From positions 496,001 through 560,000 of the forward strand of contig OW568870.1 of the NCBI GenBank assembly GCA_938743325.2: 64,000 bases of DNA, read 5' to 3'. The notes below the pieces were generated by a model. The model was not told the DNA's origin, ran no database searches, and saw only the letters and a program-made list of their open reading frames with translations. Shown here in pieces: positions 38,300 through 47,458 of this stretch. Within the stretch, counting starts at the first letter, position 1, and each line of letters opens with the position of its first letter. This stretch comes from Pycnococcus provasolii. Its lineage: Eukaryota > Chlorophyta > Pseudoscourfieldiophyceae > Pseudoscourfieldiales > Pycnococcaceae. Made by a program: the position numbers and the translations under genes.

Positions 38300-38674
38300 A
38301 ATACAGTACAGTACAGTACTCCTAGCTAGGAGGAAGTGACAGCTGGCTGGAGAATGAACGAGACCAATTCGTCGGGCAGTCGGGTCGGGACGACAAAGTT
38401 TTTACGACAAAGGAGGAGAGGTCGGGATCCCGCAGAAGAAGAAAGCATGCGGACTATCAGGGGGACAAGAATAATACAAGGTGGTACGGTTAGGGCATTC
38501 GGATTAGGGTTAGGGTTAGGGCATTCGGGCATTCGGGCATTCGGGTTAGGGTTTTATAGGGGCTCGCTCCCCCGCCTTTTCTTTCCCTCGTCAGCTCGTT
38601 CCGATCGCGTCGAATCGCGTTTTCTCATTTCACCCTTGAGCAGCAAGTACTTGGCTTCGAAGCACTTGGCTTCC
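38300..38674. promoter_or_regulatory. Divergent promoter with TTAGGG and TACAG repeats
   Basis: Holds TACAGTACAGTACAGTAC (38302-38319) next to the minus-strand start, and at 38490-38552 a block of TTAGGG repeats alternating with GCATTCGGG units. The plus-strand frame is open across it, but it is read as promoter. Confidence 0.6.
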
Positions 38675-40408
38675 ATGTTGACGCGCGTGTGCATGTCGTC
38701 GTCGTCGCATTCATTCTCGGGTCGGTTTCAGCGAGGGTTTCAGCTGGGATCCCGGTTTCACTGTTCTTCAAGACAACAATGTGGTTGTGTGTCTCTCTTA
38801 TTTGGTTTATTGGTTTTCTCTCTTCTTTTTGTCATCTCCTTCGGATCATCCCCAGGGGCAGAAGATCTGTCTCATCCTTCTCATGTTTCTGCTTCTTCAC
38901 CAGCTTCTTCACAGCTTCCGCGTGGGATGGACTCGTCCTCACCTTCTATAAGTGCCCTATACGATGCCGCGCGCAAGTCAGACAAGCTGTCGTGCGATGA
39001 ACACGTGTCAGTGAAGACTATCCCGTACTCACGAATCAACGACGACTTCTGTGACTGCCTCGACGGCTCAGACGAACCAGGAACGTCGGCGTGCACCAAA
39101 GGCACATTCTTCTGCAGAAACAGAGGATACCACAGCGCGAAGATCTTCAAAAGCCGCGTCAACGACCTCGTCTGCGACTGCTGTGACGGAAGCGACGAGT
39201 GGCAACACCCGACGCTGTGCCCAAACACGTGTGCGGAAGCGGGGGCAAGCTTCAGGAAGGAAGTGGCCGATAAGGCGGCGAGGTACGCCGCGGGCAACGC
39301 CGCAAGGCTTGGCGCGCTTGCTTCCGTCCTGCAGACGAAAAACGGGTGGAAGGCTGAGATCAGCACGATACAGACGCAGGAAGCTGAGAAGCATAAGATT
39401 GTTGCCGACCTGCGAGCGCGCAAGGAAGCGGCGGAGAAGGTTGAGGCGGAGGCGGAGGCGGCGAGAAAGCTGCAGGACGAATCAGCCGCGCTGCGACGAG
39501 CAGCCGAAAAGATGGCGAACGAGGACATGTCTGCGGATCAGTATCTCAAGTGGTGCGAGGAGGGAGGGGAAGAGCGCAAGCAGCACTGCCTGGCACAGGC
39601 GGAGGCTGCAGCGGAGGAGGAGCAGGAGCAGGGAGGAGGCGCGACGGGCGCGGCAACGCCGCCGCCAGCTGACGCAACCACGGAGACAACGGCGGCGGTA
39701 GCGCAGGAGACGGAACAGCGCGAGGAGACGGAGGCGGAACGTGGTCAGCGCATCGCACGTCAGTGGACGCGCTCGTCCGAGGCTGCTGGAGATGCCGACG
39801 CCGCTGCCGCGGCTGTAGAAGACGAGGGTGATAAGCTTCTGCGTGAAAATGGCGAGCTCGACGAGAACGCGCCGGCGGGCGAACAGCAGAAGGAGTCGGT
39901 GCGCCTGAACACAGAGCTGACCACCGCCGAACGAGACGTTCAGTCGCTTCATGATAAGAAGGAGCAGCTGAACAAGAAGCTTGAATATAATTACGGCGAA
40001 GACGACGCGCTCGTGAGCATGGTGGGCCGCTGCGTTGAGTCGGATGCCCAGACGAAGGGTGGCGCAAGCTACAAATACCGCGTATGCCCGTTCGACAGGT
40101 CTGAGCAGGACAGCCTGAGCCTTGGCAAGTTTGCGGAAGTTTCGTACGCCGAGGATGGTGCGTCGGCGACCATGAAGTTCACGGGTGGCGCCAAGTGCTG
40201 GAACGGCCCCGAGCGAAGCATGACGGCGACGTTGGTGTGTGGTTCTACGGATCGCATGACGTCAGTCGACGAGCCGAGCGTCTGCGAGTACACGAGCGTC
40301 GTCGAGACACCCATGATGTGCACGAACAGTTTAGTCGCCCGTGCAAAGGAGGAACATGATGAGCTTGAGAAGTCTGCAAAGCCAGAGCACTCCGACGAGC
40401 TGAAGTGA
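38675..40408 (+). CDS. PRKCSH: Glucosidase II beta subunit (PRKCSH-like)
   Basis: 577 residues from the ATG at 38675 (the ATG at 38693 is equally possible). An N-terminal hydrophobic segment (CVSLLFGLLVFSLLFVISF) is the ER signal. Two LDLa-like Cys repeats follow: INDDFCDCLDGSDEPGTSAC and VNDLVCDCCDGSDEWQHP. A long Glu/Ala-rich coiled coil is in the middle, and a C-terminal mannose-6-phosphate-receptor-homology domain (YRVCPFDRSEQ, GAKCWNGPERSMTATLVCG, CEYTSVVETPMMC) ends it. The beta subunit retains the catalytic alpha subunit in the ER and presents N-glycans for trimming of the inner glucoses. The tail is HSDELK: the usual ER retrieval signal is followed by one extra Lys, so it may not work in the normal way. 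Confidence 0.93.
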   Translation: MLTRVCMSSSSHSFSGRFQRGFQLGSRFHCSSRQQCGCVSLLFGLLVFSLLFVISFGSSPGAEDLSHPSHVSASSPASSQLPRGMDSSSPSISALYDAARKSDKLSCDEHVSVKTIPYSRINDDFCDCLDGSDEPGTSACTKGTFFCRNRGYHSAKIFKSRVNDLVCDCCDGSDEWQHPTLCPNTCAEAGASFRKEVADKAARYAAGNAARLGALASVLQTKNGWKAEISTIQTQEAEKHKIVADLRARKEAAEKVEAEAEAARKLQDESAALRRAAEKMANEDMSADQYLKWCEEGGEERKQHCLAQAEAAAEEEQEQGGGATGAATPPPADATTETTAAVAQETEQREETEAERGQRIARQWTRSSEAAGDADAAAAAVEDEGDKLLRENGELDENAPAGEQQKESVRLNTELTTAERDVQSLHDKKEQLNKKLEYNYGEDDALVSMVGRCVESDAQTKGGASYKYRVCPFDRSEQDSLSLGKFAEVSYAEDGASATMKFTGGAKCWNGPERSMTATLVCGSTDRMTSVDEPSVCEYTSVVETPMMCTNSLVARAKEEHDELEKSAKPEHSDELK

Positions 40409-40476
40409 TGTGTTGTAACGGACACAGACTTTGAAAGGTGCTATTTTGAAGAAAAAAAGACATAAAGAGAAAAGGT

Positions 40477-40550
40477 CGAGCCAAGTCGCTACACAACTTC
40501 AGATGTCACCGTCCCTGCAAGAGAGCAGAGTAGAGCGCTTGGCACGAGTC
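40477..40550 (-). repeat. Copy 2 of the element shared by two 3' ends
   Basis: About 80-85% identical to 8058-8127, same orientation relative to its gene. It touches the stop codon of ERH on its 3' side. Confidence 0.75.
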
Positions 40551-40551
40551 A

Positions 40552-40875
40552 TTATGACGCGAGGCGCTTGAGGTGTTGGAACGCTCGCTGCTTGATCCAC
40601 TGCCTGTTGCACGGCTGGTATGCGTTGATTTGCGGGCTGTAGACCAAGGCTGAGAGGTCCGCGAGGTTGTCTATGTACCTGTACAGATCGGAGATGTCGT
40701 ATGTGATGTTCCTGAGTTGCGGGTTGAGTCGTTTGAGTTCGCGTTCGAACATGCCGCAGACTCCGTCCATGCACGCGGCGACCGTTTCGTAGTCCATGAA
40801 CGTGCGCGACGCCTTGTTGGCGGTGGGTTGCATGAGCAGGATCGTGTGCTTGCCAGCTTCCGACATTGACGCCAT
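40552..40875 (-). CDS. ERH: Enhancer of rudimentary homologue (ERH)
   Basis: 107 residues from 40875; an ATG three codons later (40866, MSEAGKHT) is also plausible. The whole length fits ERH: HTILLMQPT, a DYETVAACMDGVCGMFE helix, NPQLRNITYDISDLYRYIDNLADLSALVY and YQPCNRQWIKQRAFQHLKRLA. ERH is a small, very conserved dimer that works in mRNA splicing, export and gene silencing complexes. A longer in-frame upstream extension (to 41031) is Lys/Arg-rich and unlike ERH, so it is left out. The 3' flank has the element shared with HVA22. Confidence 0.95.
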   Translation of the reverse strand: MASMSEAGKHTILLMQPTANKASRTFMDYETVAACMDGVCGMFERELKRLNPQLRNITYDISDLYRYIDNLADLSALVYSPQINAYQPCNRQWIKQRAFQHLKRLAS

Positions 40876-41078
40876 TGGGATGGGAGAGCCGACGAGAGCC
40901 TTAGGAAGGGGGGAGGGAATGTGCCACAAGGAAATATTAACTATTGACTGGCGAAAGGTTCTTACAAGGGGAGGGAGAATTAATTGGCGCTTCTTTCTCG
41001 AAGAAGGTGTTTCTTTCTTTTCGTCCGCCACCTGTCTCGAAAACCCTTCTCAGATCAGAAACCCGAAACAAACACCCC
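40876..41078. promoter_or_regulatory. Divergent promoter (ERH / ABHD11-like)
   Basis: About 200 bp between the two start codons, with no coding signal trusted. Contains CCCGAAAC and purine-rich blocks. Confidence 0.35.
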
Positions 41079-42248
41079 ATGGCGCCTATGGTGCCGCTTC
41101 CGCTTTGTACCCTTAGTAGGAGGATGTTAACCGGAGGAGGAGTGGGAGTGGGATGTCGCGTGGATGGTTTGTCGCATTTTAAGAGGTTGTGTAAACTGGT
41201 GTCGCCCTGGTGTCAACTTAGGTCGGCGTCGTTGGCGTCCGCTGCGCCAACTTTAACAGCGCCTGTCGTACCGCCCGGACGACGACCGCCACCCGCCGGC
41301 TGGACGCCGGTCCTACACAGCCACGACGTCAAAACCATCGCGGCGCAAGCACAGCAGTTCGGAACGGACGCGACTTTCTGGTCAGAACATACAAGAACCA
41401 TCGCCATCCTGCACGGCCTGTTCGGGTCAGGACGAAACTGGAGATCCGTCGGTTCGGCGCTTGGGAAGGCGCTCGCGGAGCGGGACACACAGCACTCGTG
41501 GCGCGTCGTGCTCGTTGACCAGAGATGTCACGGTGCCAGCACGCAAGCCTACGACGCGCCAGCGCCGCACACTCTCGACGCGAGCGCCGAGGACGTTGCG
41601 GACTTCTTCGAAAAGTCCGGCATTGAGCCCGACATACTTCTCGGACACTCGCTGGGCGGAAAGGTGGCGCTCGCCTACCTCGACGGCGACAAACGCGTCA
41701 TGCCAAAGTGCACGTTCGTGCTCGACTCGGCGCCGTTCTCTAAGCACGACTGCCCGGACCTAGGGGATCTTCATGGCACGTTCAGCACGCTCAACGTGCT
41801 GCGTGAACTGCCCGACGTCGTGCCAAGCCGAAAGTGGCTCCACGACACCTTGGCACCGCGAGGCATGTCCGTTGACTTGATCAACTGGCTTGGCACGAAC
41901 CTCGTCGCACCTGAGGGCCAGGGTTCGCCGGAACCTATGGTGTGGCAGTGGAACTTTGCCGGATGCGAGAGCCTCTTTCAGAGCTACGTCGACACGTGCC
42001 ATTGGGAAACGTTAACTCGCAGCGCCAACTCGAGCGACGCGTCGGCGGAGCTCGTCATCGCGCAGCGCACGTTCGACGACTGGCCGGCGAACCAGAAGGC
42101 GCGTTTGTCTTCGCTGCCTTCTCACGCGCACCACGTGCTTCCGAAGAGCGGTCACTGGCTGCACGTCGACAACCCGAAGGGCTTGGTGGAGTTGCTCATG
42201 GCGCGAATATGCGACAAGATGAGCATACCCGCCATACCACCATCGTAA
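41079..42248 (+). CDS. Alpha/beta hydrolase, ABHD11-like
   Basis: 389 residues from the ATG at 41079. A ~90-residue N-terminus rich in Arg, Leu, Ser and Pro with few acids suggests an organelle presequence. The hydrolase core starts at TIAILHGLFGSGRNW, then VVLVDQRCHGAS, the nucleophile elbow LLGHSLGGKVAL (Ser), FVLDSAPFS, and the His in LPKSGHWLHVDNPKG. This is the order of ABHD11/YbfF-type esterases. ABHD11 is mitochondrial in animals and protects lipoylated dehydrogenases. The probable catalytic acid follows FDD. Only 101 bp separate its stop from the MOC1 start, on the same strand. Confidence 0.88.
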   Translation: MAPMVPLPLCTLSRRMLTGGGVGVGCRVDGLSHFKRLCKLVSPWCQLRSASLASAAPTLTAPVVPPGRRPPPAGWTPVLHSHDVKTIAAQAQQFGTDATFWSEHTRTIAILHGLFGSGRNWRSVGSALGKALAERDTQHSWRVVLVDQRCHGASTQAYDAPAPHTLDASAEDVADFFEKSGIEPDILLGHSLGGKVALAYLDGDKRVMPKCTFVLDSAPFSKHDCPDLGDLHGTFSTLNVLRELPDVVPSRKWLHDTLAPRGMSVDLINWLGTNLVAPEGQGSPEPMVWQWNFAGCESLFQSYVDTCHWETLTRSANSSDASAELVIAQRTFDDWPANQKARLSSLPSHAHHVLPKSGHWLHVDNPKGLVELLMARICDKMSIPAIPPS

Positions 42249-42349
42249 CGTTAAGTTCACGTTTCGTGACATCACCCTAGCCCTAACCCTAACCACTCTA
42301 CCCTAACCCGAATCGTTCTTCTCTTGGGGGACCCACTCACACCCTCCCC
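42249..42349. promoter_or_regulatory. Telomere-type repeat upstream of MOC1
   Basis: CACCCTAGCCCTAACCCTAA and ACCCTAACCCGAATC (about 42273-42313) lie in the 101-bp gap, close to the MOC1 start. Confidence 0.6.
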
Positions 42350-43765
42350 ATGGCGGTGGCGCCGCATCATGTTCCGCGTGTTCGACGCGGCAAGGTGCCT
42401 CTGGTGTGTAGGCGCGCGGCACGGACACACAGGTGGTGTGGTGGTGCACGCCGCGGTGTGTCAGCTTGTGCTTCTGGTGACGATGCTTCTGGTGATGCTT
42501 CCAATAATGCCTCTGGTGCTCCCTCAGCGTTTGACGTCTCCGTCGTCGCGACGTCCGCGGCGCTGCGCCTCGCGTGCTGCACGCTGGAAGCGCTCACAGA
42601 AGCGCCAGAGGAGGAGGAAACCCACAACCAGCAGCACGCTGACTCGTCGCGCAGTGGCAGTGGCACTTCTGTACTCACGCAGTGGCCGACGCTGCTCTTC
42701 CCAGCCGTGAAGCGTGGCGCGACGTTCGCGGGTGTGGACACGGACTTTGACGGCGCGGTGGCGGCTTGGACTATCCCGCAGACGGAAGAATGGGAAGAAG
42801 CGGCGCATGCGGTGTGCGAGGCGGCGGCGGCACGGCGACGAGGCTTGGACGCGCTGCTCGCCGGAGAGACGAACGCATGGCTCGCGCACGACGAAGAGCT
42901 CGCGCGCGCCGCTTCGCGACTCCTTCAACTCGTCGAAGTTCGCATCTTCGACGCGCCTATGCTCGCGCAAGAAAATTTCGCTGAGGAGTGGGACAAGTGC
43001 GTGGCTAGCTTGGTTGGGTCCGACGACCAGACAACCTCGGCGCCGACGCAAGTCGTCGACGGCGCGCGGCGGAAGACGAGCTTGCGTGTGCGTCGAGGCT
43101 CAACGCAGGCACGGCACATCGACGCCGCCGCTATTCGTGAGCTCTTCCAACGTCTTTGTCCCATTGACGCCGTGGCGGTGGAGCTTCCACCTCCTAATCC
43201 AGTGCTAAGCCGCGTCACGACGAGCCGCATGGCATACAATGCTGGGCTGTACGTGGGTGCGTGCACAGGATCGGCAACACGTGTGCATACGGTGGCACCG
43301 CAGCGCTGGAAGGCGGCGGCAGGTCTTCCGCGACGCGCGAGCAAAGATGATAGCCGAGCTCTTGCCAGCGCGCTGTTCCCAGCGGCGGCATCATTTCTGT
43401 CTGACAAGACCCACCATGGTCGAGCAGATGCGCTACTTCTGTCTGCCTTTGCATGCGGCGCAATGTTTGGCGTCTGCCCGCCTTGGAATACGCTCGCGGA
43501 TGCACGCGACGCCGTCAGCTCGTGCACGCGCCTCGCTCACGAACAGGATGGGTGCCATTGCACACTCACCGTTGCGCGCGCCGTCACCTTGGCGCTCGGC
43601 GATGCGTCGACAGCGCACCTTCCGAGCGTGACCACGGTGCGTGAAGTACGCACAGCGCGTGCATTCCGCGCGTGCGCCCCTCCACTTGGCGTTCCTCGCA
43701 AGCCTGAGCAGACGTACGCGTCATCTTGGGACGGCTGGCGAAGCTTCTTGCAAGAGGCTGCGTAA
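42350..43765 (+). CDS. MOC1: Plastid Holliday-junction resolvase MOC1
   Basis: 471 residues. Residues ~12-42 are the transit module shared with the DUS gene (VPLVCRRAARTHRWCGGARR). The RuvC-like core has FAGVDTDFDGAVAAW (first Asp, ~130), a VAVELPPPNPV segment (Glu, ~278) and DKTHHGRADALLLSAF (~352-367, terminal His/Asp); WKAAAGLPRRASKDDSR and ALFPAAASF match MOC1. MOC1 resolves Holliday junctions in chloroplast nucleoids and is needed for their segregation. All three acidic positions are present. The middle carries long inserts (about 140-270) not usual in plant MOC1. The start is the first ATG and gives a good transit peptide. Confidence 0.9.
   Translation: MAVAPHHVPRVRRGKVPLVCRRAARTHRWCGGARRGVSACASGDDASGDASNNASGAPSAFDVSVVATSAALRLACCTLEALTEAPEEEETHNQQHADSSRSGSGTSVLTQWPTLLFPAVKRGATFAGVDTDFDGAVAAWTIPQTEEWEEAAHAVCEAAAARRRGLDALLAGETNAWLAHDEELARAASRLLQLVEVRIFDAPMLAQENFAEEWDKCVASLVGSDDQTTSAPTQVVDGARRKTSLRVRRGSTQARHIDAAAIRELFQRLCPIDAVAVELPPPNPVLSRVTTSRMAYNAGLYVGACTGSATRVHTVAPQRWKAAAGLPRRASKDDSRALASALFPAAASFLSDKTHHGRADALLLSAFACGAMFGVCPPWNTLADARDAVSSCTRLAHEQDGCHCTLTVARAVTLALGDASTAHLPSVTTVREVRTARAFRACAPPLGVPRKPEQTYASSWDGWRSFLQEAA
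42395..42470 (+). repeat. Transit-peptide module, copy 1 (in MOC1)
   Basis: 76 bp, 75 identical to 51855-51930 in the DUS gene. The one difference is a synonymous G/A change, and both copies are read in the same frame, encoding VPLVCRRAARTHRWCGGARR and onward to GVSAC. Confidence 0.9.
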
Positions 43766-43911
43766 TCAGTCGTTTGTGATCAAAAGTTTGTAATTGCAAA
43801 TGTGTGCCCTAAGTACCCCTGGTGAACCTTTAACGATTCAAACAACCAACAAAAAACAACAAAGAATTGTGATGATGTGTCCACATAGAGTAAAAGACTG
43901 CTGTAACAACG

Positions 43912-46857
43912 TCATGGCATCGGGACGTAGCGAAAGCCGGGAGGCAGCTGCGAATTGGTGCGCCGTGCGGCGTCAGAGGTCATAACCACGGCACGCGCCA
44001 CGACTCCGTCGGAATCGTCTGCGCCAACGCCCGCGCGCTTTCCGCCCTTTCGCTTTCCTGTGCCGCCACCACCTCCAGCTAGACCCGCGCCATCGCCGCC
44101 CAGATTTGGGCCCGCACTGAGGCTAGCATAGAGGTGAGGATGCTCCGCAACCACGTCGTCGAGCTCCTGCTCCACACGCGCAACCTCTCGCTTCGTCGCC
44201 TCGCGGTGCTCGCACTGCTGAACGAGGTGAAGTAGGCTGCGCAGGGCATCACGAGATCGCTTCCAATCCTTCGCGCATGACACGAGAAAACCGAGCTCCT
44301 TCGCCGAGAGGCTTCCTGGCGACGCAGCGGCTGCAGACGCGATGAGCGCGGCAGCATCAACGTCTCCGTTCGTGAGCATGAGCTGGCTGTCCGAGCCTGC
44401 AGCTCCCGCCGCGGCATTCGATGGTGTCGCCGCTCCCGCGGGCAAATTTGCACGGCCAGCCTGCGCGTCCTTGTCTTGGCTGGGATGTGGTGCGTGTGGG
44501 CCAACGAGCTTCAACGCATTCGGAGCTTCCTCGGCATTCGTGGTTGCATCACCCGGTTCCAGCTTACTCGGCAGCGCCTCCTCCTTGACGTCCGCTGGTG
44601 GGGCGCCTGCAGCGGGCTCCACCTTCGTTGATGCTCCCGCCGCCGCGGACGTTGCACGGAAGGAAGGTCCGCGTGAGCTCGCCTCCACCGCCGCGGTGGC
44701 AGCTGCGAGAGCTTTCGCCTCCTCTCGGCGCTTCCGCTCTCTCTTCTGCAGTCTCCGAAGCTCGCGTTGCTCGTCCATGAACTGGCGCACCTCACGCTGC
44801 TCTGCCCGCCGCTGCTCTGCCGCGGCAAACTGTTCTGACGCGTGCGACGTCGCGCCATCTAGCATGGCAAGCATGCGGACTTGATTTCGACGGTGCACTG
44901 CAAGAAGCTCAGCCTGTACCGCGCAAAGCTCTTCAAGTACCTCATCCTCTGGCGCATCCGCCATCAGTGCGTGAATGGGTACCTGCTTCGTCGCATCCAT
45001 TGCAACGCAAGAGGATCCGCCCACCTCCTCGATTTCGTGAGGAAGTAGTTTCTGCCGCAGCGACGTCAGTGCAGCCGCCTGATTTGGAACCTTTTCCGCG
45101 CATTCTTGCTCCACGCACTCTACGAGAAGTCGGTGTGCCCCGGCGCTGTGGTCCACGCCATTCGCCGCAGCCGCATCATCGGTCGGTATCGCGGCGCCGC
45201 TGGCGCCTTGGCGCTGCAATCTCAAGCACCCAGGTGGTGCGAGCTCCGTGTCACACCGTCCCCTACGCTGCGTTTGGCAAACCTCACATCGCGTCGCAGA
45301 TCTCGTCGCTACGTCCGCTTTGCTCTTCGTGGCTGCGGCGGCGGCGGTTGTGGTGGCGGCACCATCTCCATCTGCTGCATCCTCGAGCTCGGCAGACGCA
45401 TGGCTACCCGCAACGTCCTCGCGCGTCCTCTCGACGAGCGGAATGCGCAGAAGGCGACGTGTGTATGGATGCAGCGCCTCAGGGTCGGGCTGCGGCACGG
45501 GCATGCGGTCGACGTCGATATCGCTGTGTGAGCGCAGCCATTCGTGCACCGCATTCACCACGGGCGCATCAGCTGGCGTTGTGGCAGCACCGCCCCCCGC
45601 CGCCGTGAGCCATGTTAGCACCGTCTGTTCTGGCACGGCAGCCCTTGGCGTCGTCGAGGCCGCGGCAGACCTCGCGGAGATGGCTCGTGCCGCCAAGGTG
45701 TTGCCATCCTCGGGCGGCGGTGGTCCCGATCCTTGCTGCACCTCCGCCGCGGTATCGAGCTGTGCCACCACCACTGCGAGTGCCGCAAGTTCGTGAGGAG
45801 CGCAGGCGGCTATCGCCGGCGGGCTAGTGTCCCGAGGTTGAGTAGGCGCACTGTACGACTCGGCATTGAACGCTGCATCTGCAAGTGACGATACGTAGCG
45901 TCTTCCGAGAGGCGGGATGGTAAACGCCGGATCTGTGGCGGGCGACCAATTAGGCGCGTACTTGCCCAGGAAGGCGATGCGCACGTCTTCCTGCGTGATG
46001 TCGCGAAAATATTCGTCCATGATTTGCCAGTACGGCGTCTTCACCTTGTCGTGCGCCACCTCGACGCTTTTGCCGCCCTTCCCAGCTGCAACGGGCTTTG
46101 CGTTTGCCGCGGCGGCAGCCTGCGCTGCGATGGCCTGCGCGTGCGCGACTGACTTTCCGTTATTCGCATGCGCCTGCGGCGCGGCAGTCGCTGCCCTGGC
46201 GCTCGCCTCCGCCGCCGCCTGTGCCGCCGCCGCCGCTGCGGCGGCGGCGACCCTCTTCGCGCCTCTCGGTGGATTGGCCCTAGCCTGTGCGATGGCTATG
46301 GTCTCCGCGAGCGTCGCGGGCACTCTCCTATGTGCGTTGTTCGGCGCGAGGTGTTCCGACTGCGCGAGCGCGTTCGCCTTGCTGATCATCGCCGCCGCGT
46401 CCGTCGCCATACGTTCGCACGTCGATCCCTTGGGAGCGCACGCTGCGACGGTTGCCGGCGCGTTGTTTCTGAGTGCCTGTTCACACTTGAGCGGCAGGTG
46501 TGCCTGCGCGTTGCCTGCTCCGCCCGCCAAGGCTGTTTGGTGCGGGTGTGTTGCTAACGCTCCGTTCGTCATCCCACTTGCCCCGTACGTCGTCGCCATT
46601 GCGCCACCGTTCGTGTGCGGGAGGTTGGACGCATGTCCGCTCGTGTGCGCCCCTGGAATCGCGTTTGTCTGGTTGGCATGATTTCTGCTTTCTAGGTGAG
46701 CCTCCACCTGGGGTGTATGATTATTATCCTGTGCCATATCCAAACCACCACCGTGATGAGAAAGGGAAGGCGGCTCTATGGACCTGAGCTCCAAAGGGCC
46801 ACCACCACCTGAAGCACCACCAGCAGGACCAGAAGCACCACCCACGTTGCCTGTCAT
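43912..46857 (-). CDS. ADA3: Transcriptional adaptor ADA3 (SAGA subunit)
   Basis: 981 residues, much longer than animal ADA3 (about 430). The family blocks are PYWQIMDEYFRDITQEDVR (~274-292) followed by FTIPPLGRRYVSSL (~312-325), and near residue 642 DEVLEELCAVQAELLAVHRRNQVRML plus EVRQFMDEQRELRRLQKRERKRR, matching the C-terminal helical region of ADA3/NGG1. ADA3 joins GCN5 and ADA2 in the histone-acetylation module of SAGA. The rest is His/Asn/Ala-rich low complexity with alanine runs (for example AAAAAAAAAQAAAEA), and a Gly/Lys tail. The end (LPPGFRYVPMP) is unusual. Assignment rests on the two helical blocks. Confidence 0.8.
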   Translation of the reverse strand: MTGNVGGASGPAGGASGGGGPLELRSIEPPSLSHHGGGLDMAQDNNHTPQVEAHLESRNHANQTNAIPGAHTSGHASNLPHTNGGAMATTYGASGMTNGALATHPHQTALAGGAGNAQAHLPLKCEQALRNNAPATVAACAPKGSTCERMATDAAAMISKANALAQSEHLAPNNAHRRVPATLAETIAIAQARANPPRGAKRVAAAAAAAAAQAAAEASARAATAAPQAHANNGKSVAHAQAIAAQAAAAANAKPVAAGKGGKSVEVAHDKVKTPYWQIMDEYFRDITQEDVRIAFLGKYAPNWSPATDPAFTIPPLGRRYVSSLADAAFNAESYSAPTQPRDTSPPAIAACAPHELAALAVVVAQLDTAAEVQQGSGPPPPEDGNTLAARAISARSAAASTTPRAAVPEQTVLTWLTAAGGGAATTPADAPVVNAVHEWLRSHSDIDVDRMPVPQPDPEALHPYTRRLLRIPLVERTREDVAGSHASAELEDAADGDGAATTTAAAAATKSKADVATRSATRCEVCQTQRRGRCDTELAPPGCLRLQRQGASGAAIPTDDAAAANGVDHSAGAHRLLVECVEQECAEKVPNQAAALTSLRQKLLPHEIEEVGGSSCVAMDATKQVPIHALMADAPEDEVLEELCAVQAELLAVHRRNQVRMLAMLDGATSHASEQFAAAEQRRAEQREVRQFMDEQRELRRLQKRERKRREEAKALAAATAAVEASSRGPSFRATSAAAGASTKVEPAAGAPPADVKEEALPSKLEPGDATTNAEEAPNALKLVGPHAPHPSQDKDAQAGRANLPAGAATPSNAAAGAAGSDSQLMLTNGDVDAAALIASAAAASPGSLSAKELGFLVSCAKDWKRSRDALRSLLHLVQQCEHREATKREVARVEQELDDVVAEHPHLYASLSAGPNLGGDGAGLAGGGGGTGKRKGGKRAGVGADDSDGVVARAVVMTSDAARRTNSQLPPGFRYVPMP

Positions 46858-47458
46858 AGATCAAACAACGCCACGCCAATGCCTGAACAATACAAATGGG
46901 GAAAAGACGCGAGCACACCCTAGTACTATTAATTGCTATGGCGCCTCAAAAATCAGCGGAGGGGGCTCTCAGGGCAGTCTGCTCCGGAGACCTGTGAGGT
47001 GGGAGGGCTGGAGCAGGGTGGGAGCAGGGAGGGGGACTGGGGGAGTCTGGGCCTTTTTTCTCAGTCTGGGAGTGCGACATGACCTAGTGACCTGGATCGA
47101 GCCTCTGGGGTTTTTCCTACCCGGGAGGAGGTCTGGGGAACGAGAAAGCAGGCCCCTGGCCCCTACTTCCTCGACCTCGGGAACCACCTTCGTTCTACCC
47201 TCCTCCCTATGGGGATAGCTAGACACCTTTGGCTAGACCCTAACTCACTGTTAGGGTTAGGGTTAGGGTTACGGATTAGGGTTACGGATTAGGTTATTGA
47301 TGTACGGGGATGGGTTCATCATAGGTGGATGAGTTGGGATTGTTGTTTGCTTTTCGCTTGTTTCTGCCCCCCCCCCTTTTTTCTCCTCGTGCTTTTCTGG
47401 CGGCGGAGAGTGTCTGCTTCATTCATTGCTTGCGTCATTGTGCTGGCATTGTGCATGC
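46858..47458. promoter_or_regulatory. Divergent promoter with TTAGGG block (ADA3 / long tRNase Z)
   Basis: 600 bp. It holds TTAGGGTTAGGGTTAGGG with TTACGGATTAGGG variants (47251-47294) about 165 bp upstream of tRNase Z, G-rich GGGAGGG stretches (46995-47060) and a (C)n(T)n run (47369-47382). No coding gene trusted here. Confidence 0.55.

Noticed and set aside
38485-38555. TTAGGG arrays as a chromosome end
   Set aside because: The array is short, degenerate, mixed with GCATTCGGG units and flanked by ordinary genes on both sides; it is an interstitial promoter block.
46778-47218. 146-codon plus-strand frame overlapping the ADA3 start
   Set aside because: Gly/Arg/Trp-rich without a domain; it runs over the ADA3 promoter and start region.
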